Below, in pieces: positions 10,976-22,986 of a DNA stretch of 64,000 nucleotides (position 1 is the stretch's first letter; every line of letters starts with the position of its first letter). Location: assembly GCF_047511655.1 (NCBI RefSeq), contig NC_133399.1, forward strand, positions 7,691,333-7,755,332. Direction: 5' to 3'. Both the position numbers and the translations under genes were made by a program. The notes below the pieces were generated by a model. The model did not search any database and was not told the DNA's origin. It was given only the letters and a program-made list of their open reading frames with translations. This DNA is from Castor canadensis. Its lineage: Eukaryota > Chordata > Mammalia > Rodentia > Castoridae.

Positions 10976-13900
10976 AACTAAATCACACCATAGATCAAAT
11001 GGACATAGATGATGTCTACAAAATATTTCATCCAACTTCTGCACAATATACATCCTTCTCAGCAGCCCATGGAACCTTCTCCAAAACTGATCATATCTTA
11101 GCACACAAAGCAAGCCTCAACAAATATAACAAAATAGAAATAATCCCACGCATTTTATCTGATAACAATGCATTAAAACTAGAAATCAACAACAAAAACA
11201 GCAGTAAAAAACATGCAAACAATTGGAAGCTGAACAACACATAGCTCAATGATCAATGGGTCATTGATGAAATAAAAGAGTAAATTAAAAGGTTCCTAGA
11301 AGTTAATGAAAATAAAAACACAACCTTCCAGAACCTAAGGGACACAGCAAGGCTGTCCTAAGAGGAAAGTTTATAGCCTGAGTGCATATATTAAAAGGAA
11401 AGAAAGATCCCAAATCAATGATCTAATATTATAGCTCAAACTCCTAGAAAAACAAGAGCAAGAAAATCCCAAAATAAGGAGAAAGAAAGAAATAATTAAA
11501 ACAGGGCTGAAATCAATGAAATAGAAACAAAAAAACCATACAAAGAATCAATGAAATAACAAGCTGTTTCTTTGAAAAAATAAAAAAGATTCACAGACTC
11601 CTGGCAAACCTGACTAAAATGAGGAGAGAAAAACCCAAATCAGTAAAATCAGAAATGCAAAAGGGGAGATAACAACAAACACCACAGAAATCCAAGAAAT
11701 CATCAGAGACTACTTTGAGAGACTATATGCTAATAAATTTGAAAATTTTGAGAAATGGACAGACTTCTAGATACTTATGACCATCCAAACTGAACCAAGA
11801 GGATATTAATCACCTGAATAGATCTATAACACAAAAAGAAATTGAATCAGTAATCAAGAGTCTCCCAAAACAGAAAATTCCAGAACTTGATTGATTCACT
11901 GCTGAATTCTATCAGACCTTTAAAGAAGAACTGATGCCAACCCTCCTTAAACTGTTCCATGAAATAGAAAGGGAAGGAGCTCTGCCTAACTCGTTTTATG
12001 AAGCCAATATTACTCTCATCCCAAAACCAGACAAAAACACCTCCAAAAAGGAGAACTACAGGCCAATTTCCTTAGTGAATATTGATGCAAAAATCCTCAA
12101 TAAAATAATGACAAACCAAACCCAACAACATATCAGAAAGATCATCCACCATGACCAAGTGGGCTTCATCCCAAGGGTGCAGGGGTGGTTCAATGTACAC
12201 AAACCTATAAATGTAATACAGCACATTAATAGAAGCAAAGAGAAAAACCATTTGATCATCTCAATAGATGCAGAAAAAGTCTTCAACTAGATCCAAGTAA
12301 ACTAAGAATAAAAGGAACATACCTCAACATTGTAAAGGCTATATATGACAAACCTACAGCCAACATCATACTTAACAGTGAAAAACTGAAACCATTTCCC
12401 CTAAAATCAGGAACAAGACAAGGGTGCCCACCAGTCCCACTACTTCTCAATATAGTACTGGAATTTCTAGCCAGAGCAATTAGGCAAGAAGAAGAAATAA
12501 AAGGAATTCAAATAGATAAAGAAACTGTCAAAATATCCCCATTTGCAGACAAGATGATCCTATACCTTAAAGACGCAAAAAAACTACCTAAAAACTCCTA
12601 CACACCATAAACAGTTATAGCAAGGTGGCAGGATACAAAATCAACTTACAAAAATCATTAGCTTTTCTATACAAAAACAATGAAAAAATTGAAAATAATA
12701 TATGGTAACAAATCCATTCACAATAACCTCAAAAAATCAAATACCTAGAAGTAAATTTAATAAAGGATGTGAATGACCTCTACAAGGAGAATTACAAACT
12801 CCTGAAGAAAAAGATCATGGAAGACTGCAGAAGATAGAAAGATCTCCCATGCTCATGGATGGGTAGAATCAACATAGTAAAAATGGCTATACTACCAAAA
12901 GCAATCTAATGTTTAATGGAATTCCCATCAAAATCCCAATGACTTTCATCCCAGAGATTGAAAAATTTACCTTAAAGTTCATGTGGAAACACAAGAGACT
13001 GCAAATAGCCAAGGCAATACTCAGCAAAAAGAGCAATGCTGGAGGTATCACAATACCCAACTTCAAACTATATCACAAAGCAATGGCAATAAAAAACAGC
13101 ATGGTACTAGCACAAAAACAGACATGAAGACCAATGGAACAGAATACAGGACCCAGATATGAATCCATACAGCTATACCCACCTTGCATTTGACAAAGGT
13201 CCCAAAAATGTACAACGGAGAAAAGACAGCCTCTTCAACAAATGTTGCTAGGAAAAATTGATTATCCATCTGCAAGAAACTGAAACTAGATCCATGTCTA
13301 TCACCCTGTACTAGTATCGACTCAAAATGGATCAAGGACTTTAATATCAGACCTTGAAACTCTGAAGTGGTACAGGAAAGAGCAGGAAATACTCTGGAAG
13401 TAATAGGTATAGCAAGGACTTCCTCAGTAGGACCCCAGCAGCTCAGCAACTAAGAGAAATGATGGACAAATGGGACTTCATAAAATTAAAAAGCTTCTGC
13501 ACAACAAAATAAATGGTCTTTAAACTGAAAAGACCACCCACAGAGTGGGAGAAAATATTTGCCATCTACACATCAGACAAAGAGCTGATAACCAGAAAAT
13601 ACAGGGAACTTAAGAAACTAAACTCTCCTAAAATCAATGAACCCATTAAGAAACAGGCAACTAACAGAACTTTCTCAAAAGAAGACATTCAAATGACCAA
13701 AAAACACGTGAAAAAATGCTCACCATCAAAGGAAATCCAAATCAAAACCACACTAAGATTCTACCTCACCCCTGTCAGAATAGCCATCATCAAAAACACC
13801 ACCCAAACAGGTGTTAGTGAGGAAGCGGGGAACAAGGAACACTTGTACACTGCTGGTGGGAATGCAAGCTGGTGCAACCACTCTGGAAAAAAATTTGGAG

Positions 13901-14738
13901 GCTACTTAAAATCTAAACATAGACCTGCCATATGATCCAGCAATCCCACTCTTGGGGATATACCGAAAGGAATGTGACACAGGTTGCTTCAGAGGCACTT
14001 GTACACCCATGTTTATCACAGCTCTATTCACAATAGGCAAGTTATGGAAACAGTCAAGATGCCCCACTACTGACTATGGATTAAGAAAATGTATTTATAC
14101 ACAATGGAATTCTACTCAGCCCTGAAGAAGAATGAAATCTTATCATTTGCAAGTAAATAGATGGAACTAGAGAACATCGTCCTGAGCGAGGTTAGCCAGG
14201 CTCTGAAGGCCAAAAATCATGTGTTCTCTCTCATATGTGGACTTTAGATCAAGGGCAAATACAGCAAGGGAATTGGACTTTGGTCACATGATAAGGTGAG
14301 AGAACACAAGGGAGGTATGAAGATAGGGAAGAAACCAAAAAAAAATATGATAGCATTTGATGTTCTCAATGGAAAGGAACTAATGCAGAAATTTGACAGT
14401 GACAGAGGCCAATAGGAGAAGCCCCGGGACCAGGAGCTAGAGAAAAGGTTAGTTCAAGTAGAATGAACTTAGAATGTAACACATATGTACATGAAAGCAA
14501 TGCTAGGAATCTCTCTGTATAGCTATCTGTATCTCAACTAGCAAAATCCCTTGGCCCTTCTTATTATTGTTTACACTCTCTCTTCAACAAAATTAGAGAT
14601 AAGGGCAAAACAGTTTCTGTCTAGAAGTGAGGGGGTGAAGGCGGAGAGGGAGGGGGTGGGAGAAAGGAAGGGTGTTGGGGGAAGGGGGGAGAAATGAGCC
14701 AAACATTGTATGCACATATGAATAAAAGATATAAAAAA
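10963..14738 (+). mobile_element. old L1, right part
   Basis: Starts with the right copy of the 13-base duplication (10963-10975) and continues the host L1 exactly where it stopped at 8219: end of the endonuclease, linker, reverse transcriptase (11934-12290 and on), and C-terminal domain to about 14250, then a 3' UTR with a G-rich tract near 14630-14690 and an A-rich end near 14738. Many stops and small deletions (for example near 12296, 12596 and 13900) show it is long dead. Open frames of up to 140 codons here are ORF2 fragments or their antisense shadows. Confidence 0.93.
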
Positions 14739-15000
14739 ATCTAAACATAGAACTGACCATGGTTTTGTTTCTTATTGTCAGAGTTGTTTTTCTTATTCAG
14801 CAAAGTTTCCACACTAACTATCATAACCAATAGCATAAGCTGATTATCTAATACATGATTCCAAGTGAAATCTACATACAGACAAATTGGAAGCAGTAGA
14901 TTGATTGATTTACCCTCTTAATCAGTGATGAACTGAAATATAATGAGACAAATGCCCAGCATTTTCCTTGTAGTACTTTTTCATTTCTTAAATTTTTTAA

Positions 15001-15091
15001 TTTTTTTTTCTTTGTGGTATGAGGATTTGGATGTAAAGCCTCACGGTTGCCAGGCAGGTACTCTATCACCTGAGCCACTCTACCAGCCCCT
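15001..15091 (-). mobile_element. tRNA-derived SINE, minus strand
   Basis: Read on the minus strand it starts 'ggggctggtagagtggctca', has a 'tgatagagtacctgcctggc' box-B-side block, and ends in an A-run (the T-run at 15001-15009). This is the tRNA-derived SINE monomer found repeatedly in the window. The A-tail and lack of a cloverleaf exclude a tRNA gene. Confidence 0.85.
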
Positions 15092-15375
15092 TTTTATTGT
15101 TGTCTGTGGATGCACTGTTGCATTTACAAAAGTTCTTATAATATACAAAATATACTTGCATTCACCCCTCCATCATTCTCATTTATACCATCTTCTCATT
15201 CCTTGTATAGTTTCAACAAGTCTCATTTTTCCATTTACATCCATGTGTACCCAGTGTTTCCACCATATTGGCCACCTTACACACTTTCCCTGCCTCCTCC
15301 CCCTCCCATTGGTACCATCCTCCCAGGCAGGACCCGTTCTGCCCTACTGTTCTACAATTTTGTAAAAGAAAAAAA
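15092..15375 (-). mobile_element. L1-type 3' end fragment, antisense
   Basis: Begins with a T-run and contains words seen in other antisense L1-like 3' ends of this window, such as 'atagtttcaacaagtctcat' (compare 19117-19140). The 140-codon frame at 14943-15365 is produced by this fragment plus the SINE and is not a gene. Confidence 0.55.
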
Positions 15376-16044
15376 AATGACATATTTGTTTGTTTGAGAT
15401 AGCTATACAGGGAATTTCCTTGTGACATTTCCATGTATACATGTGTTACAACCCCAATTGTATTTCTATACACTGGATTCATTTCTCACACAGTAAACAG
15501 ATTACATTTGAAATATAGAATGTTGCTTTCATGTCACATGTTTCTTCCTTAACAATTGCATGACATGTTTACATTTTACTATTGAATTGAATTACTACTG
15601 TTGAATTTTACTATTTAACCTGTTTCTGCTCAAAAACTTTCACTTCTGCCAATAAAAATGCATCCTTCTACTGTCCTAGATGAAATTTTCTATCCTTTTT
15701 GAATTTTGTCATAATTATTAGAGGGATGATGAGTGAACAATATCAACCTTATATCTGTCCTCAATGCTCAGAACAACTTCCATCATTGTAATTAAAGCAC
15801 ACCTCACAGGAGAGCTTCAATTCCTACATAGTCATGTGATTTCATGTCTCAAGCTTTCCTGCATAAATATCCATGATCACTTTACCAGGAAACTGATTTC
15901 CATGTAGTCATTTTTAAATACAATTACATCAAACAAACTTCAATAAAAGAGCAATTGTGAATGCTGTCTTTAAGTATGAGAGAAAACATCAAGAATTCTA
16001 AGTAGCAGATTACTTTATTTACCTTCAGTTGTATCCTTTTTGGT

Positions 16045-16330
16045 TATTGCTAAGTTTAGCCACTGCTGCATAACAGGTATCATACAAGCAAGGAGTGTGT
16101 TATAGAATTGTTTATTACCAATAGAAAGATACATTGTGGATTTGTTCTAAACTGGGCTGTTCACCCATGCACCTGTTGCCAGGTGAGTGTCAGCTGAGGA
16201 GGCTCTGCTGTTCTTTGTTGGGCTTTCTAAGGTATTGAGGACTGAGCTGAGTGCTGATTGATCTTACGATGGCTGTGTATGGGTTATCCAAAGCTACAGA
16301 AATTCTTCTCCTGAGGTCAACTTCCTCTCA
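16045..16330 (-). mobile_element. LTR-like (MaLR/MLT type) remnant, copy 2
   Basis: The left edge 'ccactgctgcataacaggta' near 16061 resembles the reverse complement of an MLT-type LTR end. Copies of the same remnant lie at 1646-2330 and 32840-33380, so it inserted before the duplications. Family name uncertain. Confidence 0.4.
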
Positions 16331-16739
16331 CCCTAGGTAAATACTCCTTCTCTTCCCATTGCCTCCAGTTCACTGTCTGCAGGCAAATAAGAAATAAACC
16401 TTTTTCCTTCCACATCCTACATAGATCCTGGAACAACATTCCTAACACAGCATTTAACATAGTTCAATATCTCTGCTCTGATAACATGGACGACATCCTC
16501 ACATAAAATTATTTTACTTTTGATGCATTTCTCATTAACATTCTCATAAGATTTACATCATGGTACTGGGACTTTTCAAAATATATATTTAGTTATTTAT
16601 TTTGAAGAGTTTTACATGTTCATATTTCTGTATTCAACAATTCCCAAGCTACACTTATTTATTTTTAAGAGTTTTACATGTTCATGTTTCTATATTTGGC
16701 AATTCCAAAACTTGTGAATGTAATCAGTAATAAGCACAG
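16331..16739. other. AT-rich DNA with a short direct repeat
   Basis: No gene. A near-repeat of about 40 bases occurs at 16605-16635 and 16668-16700 (both contain 'agagttttacatgttcat'). Otherwise nothing recognised. Confidence 0.5.
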
Positions 16740-16985
16740 AAAATTATATTCAAAGATATTCATTCTAAGTTGTTCATCAATATGAAAAAGGGGAGCCACT
16801 TAACTATCCAACAATAAGAGGATGATTGAATAAATGAGGGAGCCTTGGTACTATGGAGGTGCTGTGTTTCCAATTAAAGATGAGACTTTTGAATTCTTTT
16901 TAAGGGAAAAATGATTGCAAAAACTTAATAAAATACAAGGCTCAGTAAGGGTATCTTATTACCATAATTGTGCAAAAAACAAATT
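16740..16985 (+). mobile_element. old L1M/HAL1-like 3' fragment
   Basis: Contains the diverged but ordered words of an ancient L1 3' end: 'caaagatattcatt', 'atccaacaataagaggatga' (16809-16828) and 'ttgaataaatga'. No coding capacity. Confidence 0.5.
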
Positions 16986-17477
16986 TTACTTTTAGAAGGT
17001 GTTGGAAGAAAATGCATCAAAAGGATATTTTTGCTCTATTTCAAGGGAACAGAATTTCAAATGTAAATAGACAATAAGGACACAGGAGTTGGATAGGGAA
17101 GGGAGAGCTGGGGCAAAAGTTTCAATGTCCTCGATGTGAGGAATGTAGAAGTGGAAGTTCTTGAAAACTGTTGGTTCACAGAAAGGATAGCACAGTATGA
17201 TGCTCAAGGACTTCTTCTGGAGTCTTTTTCAGGTGCAAATATGTTTCTTGACCACCACATCTTTAGTTTTACAGAATGAAAGAAAATTCCCATTTTGTCC
17301 ATCAGAACCCTTGTGGCAATTCTGAGTATTTTTGTCCTCTACTTCAGTTGTTCCCCTCTTAGTCTTCTAAGTATTCAAGTCATTTGATTTTACACAAATT
17401 CCATTAAAAAATAACCTTCTAAAACTGAATTGCTTATTTTGAAACATATGTTTTATGTAATGTGACATTTTACTTTT
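16986..17477. other. intergenic DNA, nothing recognised
   Basis: No gene, no recognisable repeat. A 71-codon frame at 16992-17207 (minus) has no visible family features. Confidence 0.45.
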
Positions 17478-18205
17478 TGTTTATTTATTAATTTTATTGT
17501 TGTGATGGGGATACATAGTGACATTTATAAAACTCCTTGCAATTTATCAATATATCATAGTTGAATTTATAACATATTAGCACTTTATGTTACCACCTAT
17601 TAATTGAACATTGAACATATTTGTAGAGCAAGGTGTGATATTTTGGTACATGTATACAATGTGTCATAGTCTAAACAGGGTGATTAGCATTTCAATGCTC
17701 TGAAATATTTGTTATTTATTCTGTTGGGAACATTAATTCCTTATAGTCTAGCTATGTTGAAATATTCATTGCTATTGTTAACTATAGTCAACATATAGTA
17801 CTTTAGAACACTAGAACTAAGTATTTTTTTATCTCCTCATCATCTCTTTCTGCTTCCTCAACCCATGAGTCTTCCCAGTTTCTGGGAACCAGTAAGATAT
17901 TATGATCTATGAGATTAGCATATCTACCTCCGGTACATCAGTGAAAATTCAGTGTGCCTGACATGTTTCTCTTAACCTAAATTCCTCAAGGATTACTGGT
18001 TGCAGTGATATTCACAATAGACAATGTATGGTATAAGCCTAAGTGATCATCAACAGAGGAATGGAAAAAGACACCATGGTCTATATAAATATTAGAACAA
18101 TATTCAGCTATTGAATCAGAATGAAATCCTATTGTTTGTAGAATACAGACATTTGTGGTTCTTTTTTGGATCTCTTACATATGTGACATGTTACATAAAA
18201 TTCTA
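17478..18205. mobile_element. old L1M insertion with 5' inversion (twin-primed), copy 1
   Basis: The left part (17478-17995) is an L1M 3' end in antisense, with the words 'ggtacatgtatacaatgtgt' (17652-17671) and 'ctatagtcaacatatagtac'. The right part (about 18000-18205) is sense L1 sequence ('gatattcacaatagaca', 'attcagctattgaatcagaa'). Antisense 3' end on the left with sense sequence on the right is the layout expected of a minus-strand insertion with 5' inversion. The same layout recurs at 33480-34015. Confidence 0.65.
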
Positions 18206-18995
18206 ACAGTGGGAACAGTGCATCAAGTCACAGATGGCTTCAGGTACAAGTAACAGAAACACAAACCAAAATAGCAGCTGAAATAAATTCAAGTTTGATT
18301 TTTTTCATCACCAGAGATCTCAAGTTATAGAAACCAAGGCCAGTCTGACAGGTGCATGACATTGTGAAGGATTTGGTCTTATTTTTATTTGTCTTTCTTT
18401 GGAAATAGGGTTTTGTTATACACACAAAGCTGATGTGGAACTCCCTACTTTACTGAGGCCATAATCCACTCAATCTTTGTAGTGTTGCAGGCAGACACCA
18501 CCACACCCCACATTTTCTAATTTTCTGTACTATCACTCCAACATGTGTTTTTTCATCATCATGACCTCAGAATAGATGCTGCTTCATCTCCAGACATTGA
18601 AACCAGATACAAGGTAGGAAGACTGGAAAAAGAATGAAAGATGAGATTTTCTAAAAATCAAACTTTAGCTTTGAATACATATGAGAAAAGTGCCACATAA
18701 AAAATCTCAGTGAGTTTTCACTAAATGAATACACTCTGTGTAAACAAAAGCCAGTCCAAGGGAAAAATCTATCCAGTCACACAGAAATTTCTTATGCTCA
18801 TTACAGATCCCACTCCTGCATCTGAGGTAACAACTATCTACAATAATAATGATGTAGAAATGTAGATAACCTGTTGACACTTTTAAGCTTCATATAAATA
18901 GAATTATGCAATATGTATTGTTGAACCTGCTTTCCTCCACTCAATAACACACTTGTGAGTCTGCATTATGTTCAGACAGATAATGTCTTTTTTCT
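18206..18995. other. duplicon copy 1 of the 18-19.7 kb segment
   Basis: No gene. 18230-18345 resembles 34090-34200, and 18755-18960 resembles 34620-34800 (for example 'atccagtcacacagaaat' against 'atccatcctcacagaaaa'). Inside, 18385-18545 has a weak antisense 7SL-type SINE look ('ctgatgtggaactccct'), too decayed to be sure. Confidence 0.55.
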
Positions 18996-19240
18996 TACTT
19001 TCAATTTTTATTAATGTTCTAAAGGTACATTTTGACATTTGCAAAATTTCCTACAATACAACATTATTGAATTCATCTCCTCCCTCATTCTCCTTTATTA
19101 CAACTCCCCCCATTCCTGAAATAGTTTCAACAGGTCTCATTTTCTCAATTTTCATACATGAGTACACAATATTTTCTGGTTTTCAAATAAATGCACATAC
19201 AGACATCAGCCTGCACCTCCTTTGTCACAATTGGGCATGA
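18996..19240 (-). mobile_element. L1-type 3' end fragment, antisense
   Basis: Starts with a T-rich stretch and includes 'atagtttcaacaggtctcat' (19119-19138), shared with 15207-15226. It interrupts the duplicon at a site where the paralogous segment near 34790-34800 reads through without it. Confidence 0.5.
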
Positions 19241-19723
19241 TGTAGTAGGTAGAATAATTTCCATGCTTGGTCCCCACAACCTATGAATGTGCTAGTCTAA
19301 TTATCTAGGGGAAATGTAGTGGTAGATAAAATTTAGGTATCTAATAAATTGCCAACAGAAAGGAACATTATCCTAAACTACCTATGTGAGACCAAGAAAT
19401 CACAAAAAACTTCACAATTATAGGCAATAACAACAGGAAATGTCAGAATAATGCAATATCAAAAAAATTCAATATGCCACTGCCTGCTATGAAGATGGTA
19501 GAAGGGGCCATGGACCAAGGGGTGTGGATGACCTCCAATGCTGGAAAAGGGAATGAAAAGGATTCTCTCTCACAGCCTCTTGGAAGGAAAAGTCCTGTAC
19601 AGCCCTTAGATTTTAACCCAATAAAATGCATACAGGATTTGCAACCTTAAGAACTGAAAGGTAGTAAATTTGCTTTTTATCAGCTCACTAAGAGCCACCA
19701 TCTTGCTCAGGAGTCTTCCCAAT
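19241..19723. other. duplicon flank, no gene
   Basis: 19340-19690 resembles 35060-35300: both have a 'ctatgaagatggtag'/'tttcaagatggtag' block, a 'catacaggattt'/'catactggattt' block and end with 'gaactgaaaggtagtaaa'/'aaaattggaaggtagtaaa'. No open frame of interest. Confidence 0.55.
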
Positions 19724-19812
19724 CACCTTCATATCTCTGTTCCCCAGATGGTGCATAGAGGTTTTCAGCATGGGGGTGACCCTGGTGTACCTTACCAAGG
19801 CTGTGAGACATG
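19724..19812 (-). pseudogene. olfactory receptor C-terminal relic
   Basis: Translated on the minus strand, about 28 codons read ALVRYTRVTPMLKT, then a diverged stretch, then GNRDMK. This matches TM7 and the start of the C-terminal tail of the other ORs here (ALVMYTVVT.MLNPF...LRNKDIK in the paralogues). At DNA level, 'ttcagcatgggggtgac' (19764-19780) is identical to the corresponding site at 57462-57478. Nothing of TM1-TM6 is present; an LTR-like remnant begins about 30 bases further on and may have replaced it. It is the remains of a fourth OR. Confidence 0.75.
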
Positions 19813-19839
19813 TGCTAGAAACAGATTGGCTGAGCAACT

Positions 19840-20232
19840 GAGATAGGTCCCAAGGCCGTGGCTAAAGTTTACATCTTAAATATCCCCGCAGGCTCAAGAG
19901 CTACAAGACATTTGCTCCAGGTTGGCACTGTTAGAAAGTGGTAGAACCGTGAAAACGTGGTGCCTGGAGGAGGGGCTATGGTCATTGAGGACATGCCCTG
20001 AAGGGGATACTTGGACCCCAGTGTCTTCCTGTGTTTTTTTTCCTGGTCAGGAGCTGAGTAGATTCTCCCCACACTACCATGATGTGTTTCCCTAGCAACA
20101 AAGTCACAGAAACAACTCACCATGGGCAGGATCCTCCAAAAGTATAGCCAAAGAGAGAGTCCTCTCACTATCAGTTGACTCTTTCAGGTATTCAGCTGCA
20201 GTAATGGAAGCCTAACTGATGCAACAGTGTTA
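19840..20232 (+). mobile_element. LTR remnant, MaLR-like
   Basis: The ordered words 'ggttggcactgttagaaagt' (19919-19938), 'gaggaggggctatggtcatt', 'ctgaaggggatacttggacc' (20000) and the terminal 'caggtattcagctgcagtaa'/'gatgcaacagtgtta' stretch resemble a rodent MaLR-type LTR in sense orientation. There are no internal retroviral sequences. It lies directly beside the OR relic. Confidence 0.5.
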
Positions 20233-20460
20233 GGGGAAAAGGAGTCCTTTTGAAAAGGGCTTTTTACTGTCCTTCAAGTAATGAAATTCTCAGGGTAAAA
20301 GAAAATCTGAGAATAAAAGAAGAAAATACTAGCAAGTGGTAAGATAGTGATCACAGAACATGCCACAATGTATAAATGAGTTTAAGTCTCAAAACTTCAG
20401 GGAAGATCACAAAGAAGCTTGAGACTTCCATGTATTAAAAAAGGGAAGAAGTAGAAGGTG
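20233..20460. other. intergenic DNA, nothing recognised
   Basis: Purine-rich stretch near 20270-20330; no gene. Confidence 0.4.
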
Positions 20461-21460
20461 GTCACCTATTTTAAAGCAACATTTCTAGATCAAACTTCCA
20501 TTTGTACTGATGCCCTCCTAGTCTCTCCATGACAGGTAGAGTCATAAAGATGGAAAGTCAGATGCCAACATTTATTATTGTCCCAATTCCACTTATTTAA
20601 TTATCCAACTTTTACATCAATTATACAACTTTTTACAATTATACAACTTTTTTACAGAAACAAGGGAATCTGTATTTGATCAGTGCACACCATATATGTA
20701 TGTGAAAATATCACTCTGAAACTTTTACAAATGTAAATTAATACATGTTATTAAAAATAAATATACTCAAATATAGAATAGTTCCATCAACTCAAGGATC
20801 CTGAGTGTTCCCTTATTATGCCCCATCCACCTCCCTGAGCTTCCAGTTCCTGACCCTAAAGAAATTCCCTCTGTTCATCATTTGTATATTGTTATCATTT
20901 CAGTAATGCTAGCCAGAATATGAAATATTCACCTGGGAAGGTCAGGGGAGGTGATACTGCTAGGTACTGTTTTGTGAGTGGCTATAGTAAGCACTGAGAA
21001 CATCGAACTGAATTAGGAATAGGACCTTAAACATGATAACAAAGCCTAATGTGTAGCTATAAAACACCCTAATAGGATAAAATATGCATTATCAGGAAGG
21101 GAAGCTATGAACTGATAAAACAAATGGTAAGCACATGGTGAAAACTGTCACCTCAAATTTATTTCATAAAACATTATGAATGATGTGACAATTTTATTGA
21201 TGAATATTTGAAGATGTGGGATCAGGACTTCAGGAATATCAAAAAATGTGGGATTCCCATTTGAGTGTGGAAGAATGTTCAATTTTGTAATAGCCAAATT
21301 TCTAGATTAAATTTCCATCCTTACTAATCTCTCTCTTAGCTTTTGTACAGAACACCAGGTCCTAATGATGGAAGGTCAGGTATCAACATTTGTTATTTTC
21401 CCAATTCTGTTATTCTAATTATCCAACTTCTTAAATTTATCTGGAAAACAAAATTCATCA
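20461..21460. other. OR 3'-flank paralogue without an OR
   Basis: 20480-20660 and 21295-21450 both resemble 37808-37940 (shared 'ttctagatcaaacttccat'-type start, then 'atggaaggtc' and 'caacatttgttatt'). 20780-21200 resembles 22240-22620 and 56286-56960, the DNA just downstream of the ORs (shared order: 'atatgaaatattcacctggga', 'ggctatagtaagcact', 'ggaccttaaa'). A short L1-type 3' end (about 20690-20765) sits at the same relative place as in the other copies. No OR coding remains between these blocks. Confidence 0.6.
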
Positions 21461-21824
21461 CAAACTTCTGTATACCTACATGATCCCAGGATCACAGGAA
21501 ATTATCAGCATGATAGCATTGTTTTTATTTACTTGACTTTTTAAGGAAAGTGTGTTAGGTTGATTTTATGCAAAGGGTATAATATGAGTTCATATGGCTA
21601 TGTGGGGAATTTGAAAAGGAGTTATGAGTACAAGCCACAATTTGAACTGCTGGCTCTGATTATTTTTTCATTCTTATTTTAATTAAATTTTTCATTTTAA
21701 GAGTAGTGGAAGTGACAAAGAGCATCCCAGGTGGTTTCACTGAGTTTCCACAAGAGTAACACTGACCAAAACTAAAGAACAATATTTAATCCAGGATATC
21801 AATACTGACAAAGAAATGAAATCA
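21461..21824. other. intergenic DNA, nothing recognised
   Basis: No gene, no assignable repeat. Confidence 0.4.
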
Positions 21825-22236
21825 GCATATCAAAGGGACACCTGCTCACCCATGTTTACTGTGACACTGTTCACAATAGCTATGGTATTCACTTAAACTT
21901 AGTGTCAGAGGATGAGTGAATAAAGAAAATATGGAAATATGCACATGGAATATTATTTAACTCTGAAATAATTGAAATCCTCCAGTTTGTGGCAACCTGG
22001 TTGGAAATGGAGAATGTTATGCTAAGTGAAATAAGTCACATGTACAGTCATATACTACATGCACTCTCACATAAGTTAAAGTTGTTATTTAAAGTCCACC
22101 TGGAGATGCAGAATATTGATTATTAGAAGTTGGAAATGAGAGATTTGACAGAGGGAGGATTGACATGGTGAGTGCATGCTGTATGCATGTGTGGGAAAAA
22201 GTGCACTATATACATGATAATAATAAAATACAGAAC
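21825..22236 (+). mobile_element. L1 3' end fragment, old
   Basis: Follows the L1 ORF2 C-terminus and 3' UTR in order: 'acctgctcacccatgtttac' (21841), 'ttcacaatagctatgg', 'gaggatgagtgaataaagaa', 'aatggagaatgttatgctaa', then a 3' UTR ending 'aataataaaatac' at about 22233. Frame broken throughout. Confidence 0.8.
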
Positions 22237-22986
22237 AATTACATGAACTCTGTGATTCCCAACATGACCCTTTTATAGCCAGTTTTCTTTCTTCTTTGGC
22301 TCAGTGCTAGACCCATAAAACACACCAATCTATGCATTTATATGTCATCATCATTTCAATATTGCTACCTAGAGTATAAAATATCTGTCTTGGAAAGGTG
22401 GTGCACTGAATTCCTCAGGGGACCTGTGTGCCTGTGGCTATAATAGGCACTATGTATACTCAGCCAAACTAGAACCAGCATCCTAAAGAGGAGAGTAAAA
22501 TCAGATCACCCTCTACATCAGATCTTAATACACTATATCCAGAAAGATAGTTAAGTAAGTAGTACACACAGGAATGATGAACACAAATGACAAACTGTGG
22601 TCTCAGATTTTCTTCCACTTTAAAATTTTACATAGGTCTGAATTTTTCTTCAACAGGGAAAAACTTATGATGATTTAAAGAAAGTCATTGATTGTGATCT
22701 ATGCCATTTGATATGAAATTATTCCTCAATATATGTCCCATGTGAAAAGTAGAGATTTCTGATCTAGAGATGGAAAAACTTTGGAAAAATTTGAAAATGA
22801 TATAATGAAGAGGATTGGATGACATGGAGAGGACCAAGTGTAATAAAGCAATTTTGTAATTAAGGTGTATAGAGAAGATAAAATGACAGAAATAGAAACT
22901 CCAAGGTAAAAGAGAAGTAATGCAGTCTACTACCACCATCTGATGAAAGAATCCCAGGTATGAGCCTGAGGATTTGTATCCTTCAT
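22237..22986. other. 3' flank of OR pseudogene 1
   Basis: Shares ordered blocks with the 3' flanks at 38060-38736 and 56286-57401. 22690-22930 matches 38500-38740: 'gccatttgatatgaaattatt' against 'tcatttgagatgaaataatt', and 'agagaagataaaatgacaga' against 'agagaagttgcaatcagaa'. The open frame at 22685-22990 is antisense to nothing known and not conserved. Confidence 0.6.

Larger units (their letters stand above)
14739..16040. other. duplicon copy 2, intergenic
   Basis: No gene. The parts 14830-14950 and 15480-16040 resemble 940-1130 and 1190-1650 in order, and 15940-16040 also resembles 32740-32850 (shared word 'gaatgctgtcttta'). Two insertions, a SINE and an L1 fragment (15001-15375), interrupt the copy and are absent from copy 1. 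Confidence 0.6.

Noticed and set aside
14943..15365. 140-codon frame on the plus strand
   Set aside because: Made by an antisense SINE and an antisense L1 3' fragment read together.
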